A DNA stretch of 5,777 nucleotides from Synechococcus sp. HW_metabat.21 (GTDB taxonomy: Bacteria; Cyanobacteriota; Cyanobacteriia; PCC-6307; Cyanobiaceae), in contig JAAZUZ010000112.1 of NCBI GenBank assembly GCA_018623875.1, positions 1 through 5,777 of the forward strand. Reading direction: 5' to 3'. The position numbers were made by a program, and so were the translations under genes. The notes beneath the pieces were generated by a model, which searched no databases, was not told the origin of the DNA, and saw nothing but the letters and a program-made list of their open reading frames with translations. This document shows, one piece after another, positions 5,106-5,777 of this stretch. Each line of letters starts with the position of its first letter. Position 1 is the stretch's first letter.

Positions 5106-5777
5106 TCAGAGGGCAATGGGCTCCACACCACTCACCACCGGAGCCACGGCACTGAGTTCGAGGTCGGGATGGTCCTCCGCGAGCTGGTTGAGATTCCAGT
5201 CGTTCTTGAACAGCAGCACTGGGCGATCCCAGGCATCCCGAACGGTCTTGCAGTTGAAGATCCGACCGACCTTCTCCAGGTCGCTCCAGCCGCCAACGAC
5301 CCAGCGAGCCACCGAGAAGCCCAAGGGCTCAAGGCGGGTCTGCACGCCGTATTCGCTCTCAAGGCGGTACTGAACCACCTCCAGTTGCAGTTGGCCAACG
5401 GCCGCCAGGATCGGATCGCGCTTGCTCTGGTCGGTGTCATAGAGGATCTGCACCGCCCCCTCTTCACGCAGCTCGTTCACGCCCTTGCGGAAGCTCTTGA
5501 ACGCGGAGGGGTTTGGGTTGCGCAGCCAGGCGAAAATCTCCGGGCTAAAGCAGGGGATGCCCTCGTACTCCACCTTGGACCCCAGATACAGGGTGTCGCC
5601 GATGGAGAACATCCCTGGGTTGTTCAAGCCGATGACGTCCCCGGGGTAGGCGTCCTCCACCACGGCCCGGTCCTGACCAAACAGTTTTTGAGGACGGGAT
5701 AGACGAATGGTCTTGCCGGTGCGGGCGTGCTGCACCGTCATGTCCTTTTCGAACTTGCCGCTGCAGACCCGCACAAA
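5106..5777 (-). CDS. prfC: peptide chain release factor 3 (RF3), C-terminal part, cut by window edge
   Basis: RF3 is a ribosome-binding GTPase that releases RF1/RF2 after peptide release and recycles them. The last 223 residues are present; the GTPase domain and start are beyond the right edge. The visible part begins in the EF-Tu domain-2-like barrel (VRVCSGKFEKDM, then EDAYPGDVIGLNNPGMFSIG) and continues into the RF3-specific C-terminal domain: FSPEIFAWLRN, ELREEGAVQILYDTD, ILAAVGQLQLEVVQYRLESE, GFSVARWV and DRPVLLFKNDWNLNQLAE. These align well from memory with E. coli RF3, including GDRSHVEEAYPGD-like and EEGAVQ segments, which separates it from EF-G, LepA and TypA. The stop is TGA at 5108-5106. 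It is probably the first gene of a minus-strand unit with the DUF1651-like and CPP1-like genes, although a weak hairpin follows it. Confidence 0.96.
   Translation of the reverse strand, partial: FVRVCSGKFEKDMTVQHARTGKTIRLSRPQKLFGQDRAVVEDAYPGDVIGLNNPGMFSIGDTLYLGSKVEYEGIPCFSPEIFAWLRNPNPSAFKSFRKGVNELREEGAVQILYDTDQSKRDPILAAVGQLQLEVVQYRLESEYGVQTRLEPLGFSVARWVVGGWSDLEKVGRIFNCKTVRDAWDRPVLLFKNDWNLNQLAEDHPDLELSAVAPVVSGVEPIAL

Noticed and set aside
4616..5155. 179-codon plus-strand frame over the DUF1651-like and CPP1-like genes
   Set aside because: The minus-strand products match known families; this frame is a shadow.
5169..5702. 177-codon plus-strand frame inside prfC
   Set aside because: It is antisense to a clear RF3 C-terminal domain.

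Overview
The window is GC-rich and tightly packed with genes on both strands. It looks like chromosome from a picocyanobacterium of the Synechococcus/Cyanobium group. The evidence is the mix of families: DUF3531, a CPP1-like (DUF3353) J-like membrane protein, a DUF1651-like small protein, an ABC ATPase resembling plastid NAP14/ABCI11, and a DUF92 protein related to plant VTE6. These occur mainly or typically in cyanobacteria and plastids. I see no insertion sequence, phage gene, CRISPR array, tRNA or rRNA.

Layout, left to right. (1) Bases 1-428, minus strand: N-terminal part of a DUF92 membrane protein, cut by the left edge. (2) Bases 429-555: a divergent intergenic stretch with a possible promoter for the next gene. 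(3) Bases 556-954, plus strand: an unrecognised 132-residue protein, Ala-rich in the middle with distinctive ends. (4) Bases 966-2176, minus strand: a two-gene unit, DUF3531 followed 5 bases later by rsmE (16S rRNA m3U1498 methyltransferase). (5) Bases 2245-3841, plus strand: an ABC ATPase followed by hslO (Hsp33), probably cotranscribed. (6) Bases 3921-4079, plus strand: a 52-codon Cys-rich small ORF whose stop overlaps the stop of the convergent gene in a shared CTAG. (7) Bases 4076-5777, minus strand, read leftward: the C-terminal half of prfC (RF3, cut by the right edge), a 74-residue DUF1651-like protein, and a CPP1-like protein.

Most of the identifiable genes serve protein synthesis and protein quality control: RsmE, RF3, Hsp33 and the CPP1-like chaperone. 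The others are conserved cyanobacterial/plastid families with partly known roles: DUF92 in phytol salvage, the NAP14-like ATPase in metal homeostasis, and DUF3531 of unknown function.

I found no convincing new multi-gene system; this reads as core genome. The items most worth a second look are the unannotated Cys-rich small ORF with its shared-stop junction, the 132-residue orphan protein, the ABC ATPase with no permease beside it, and the concentration of plastid-related genes.
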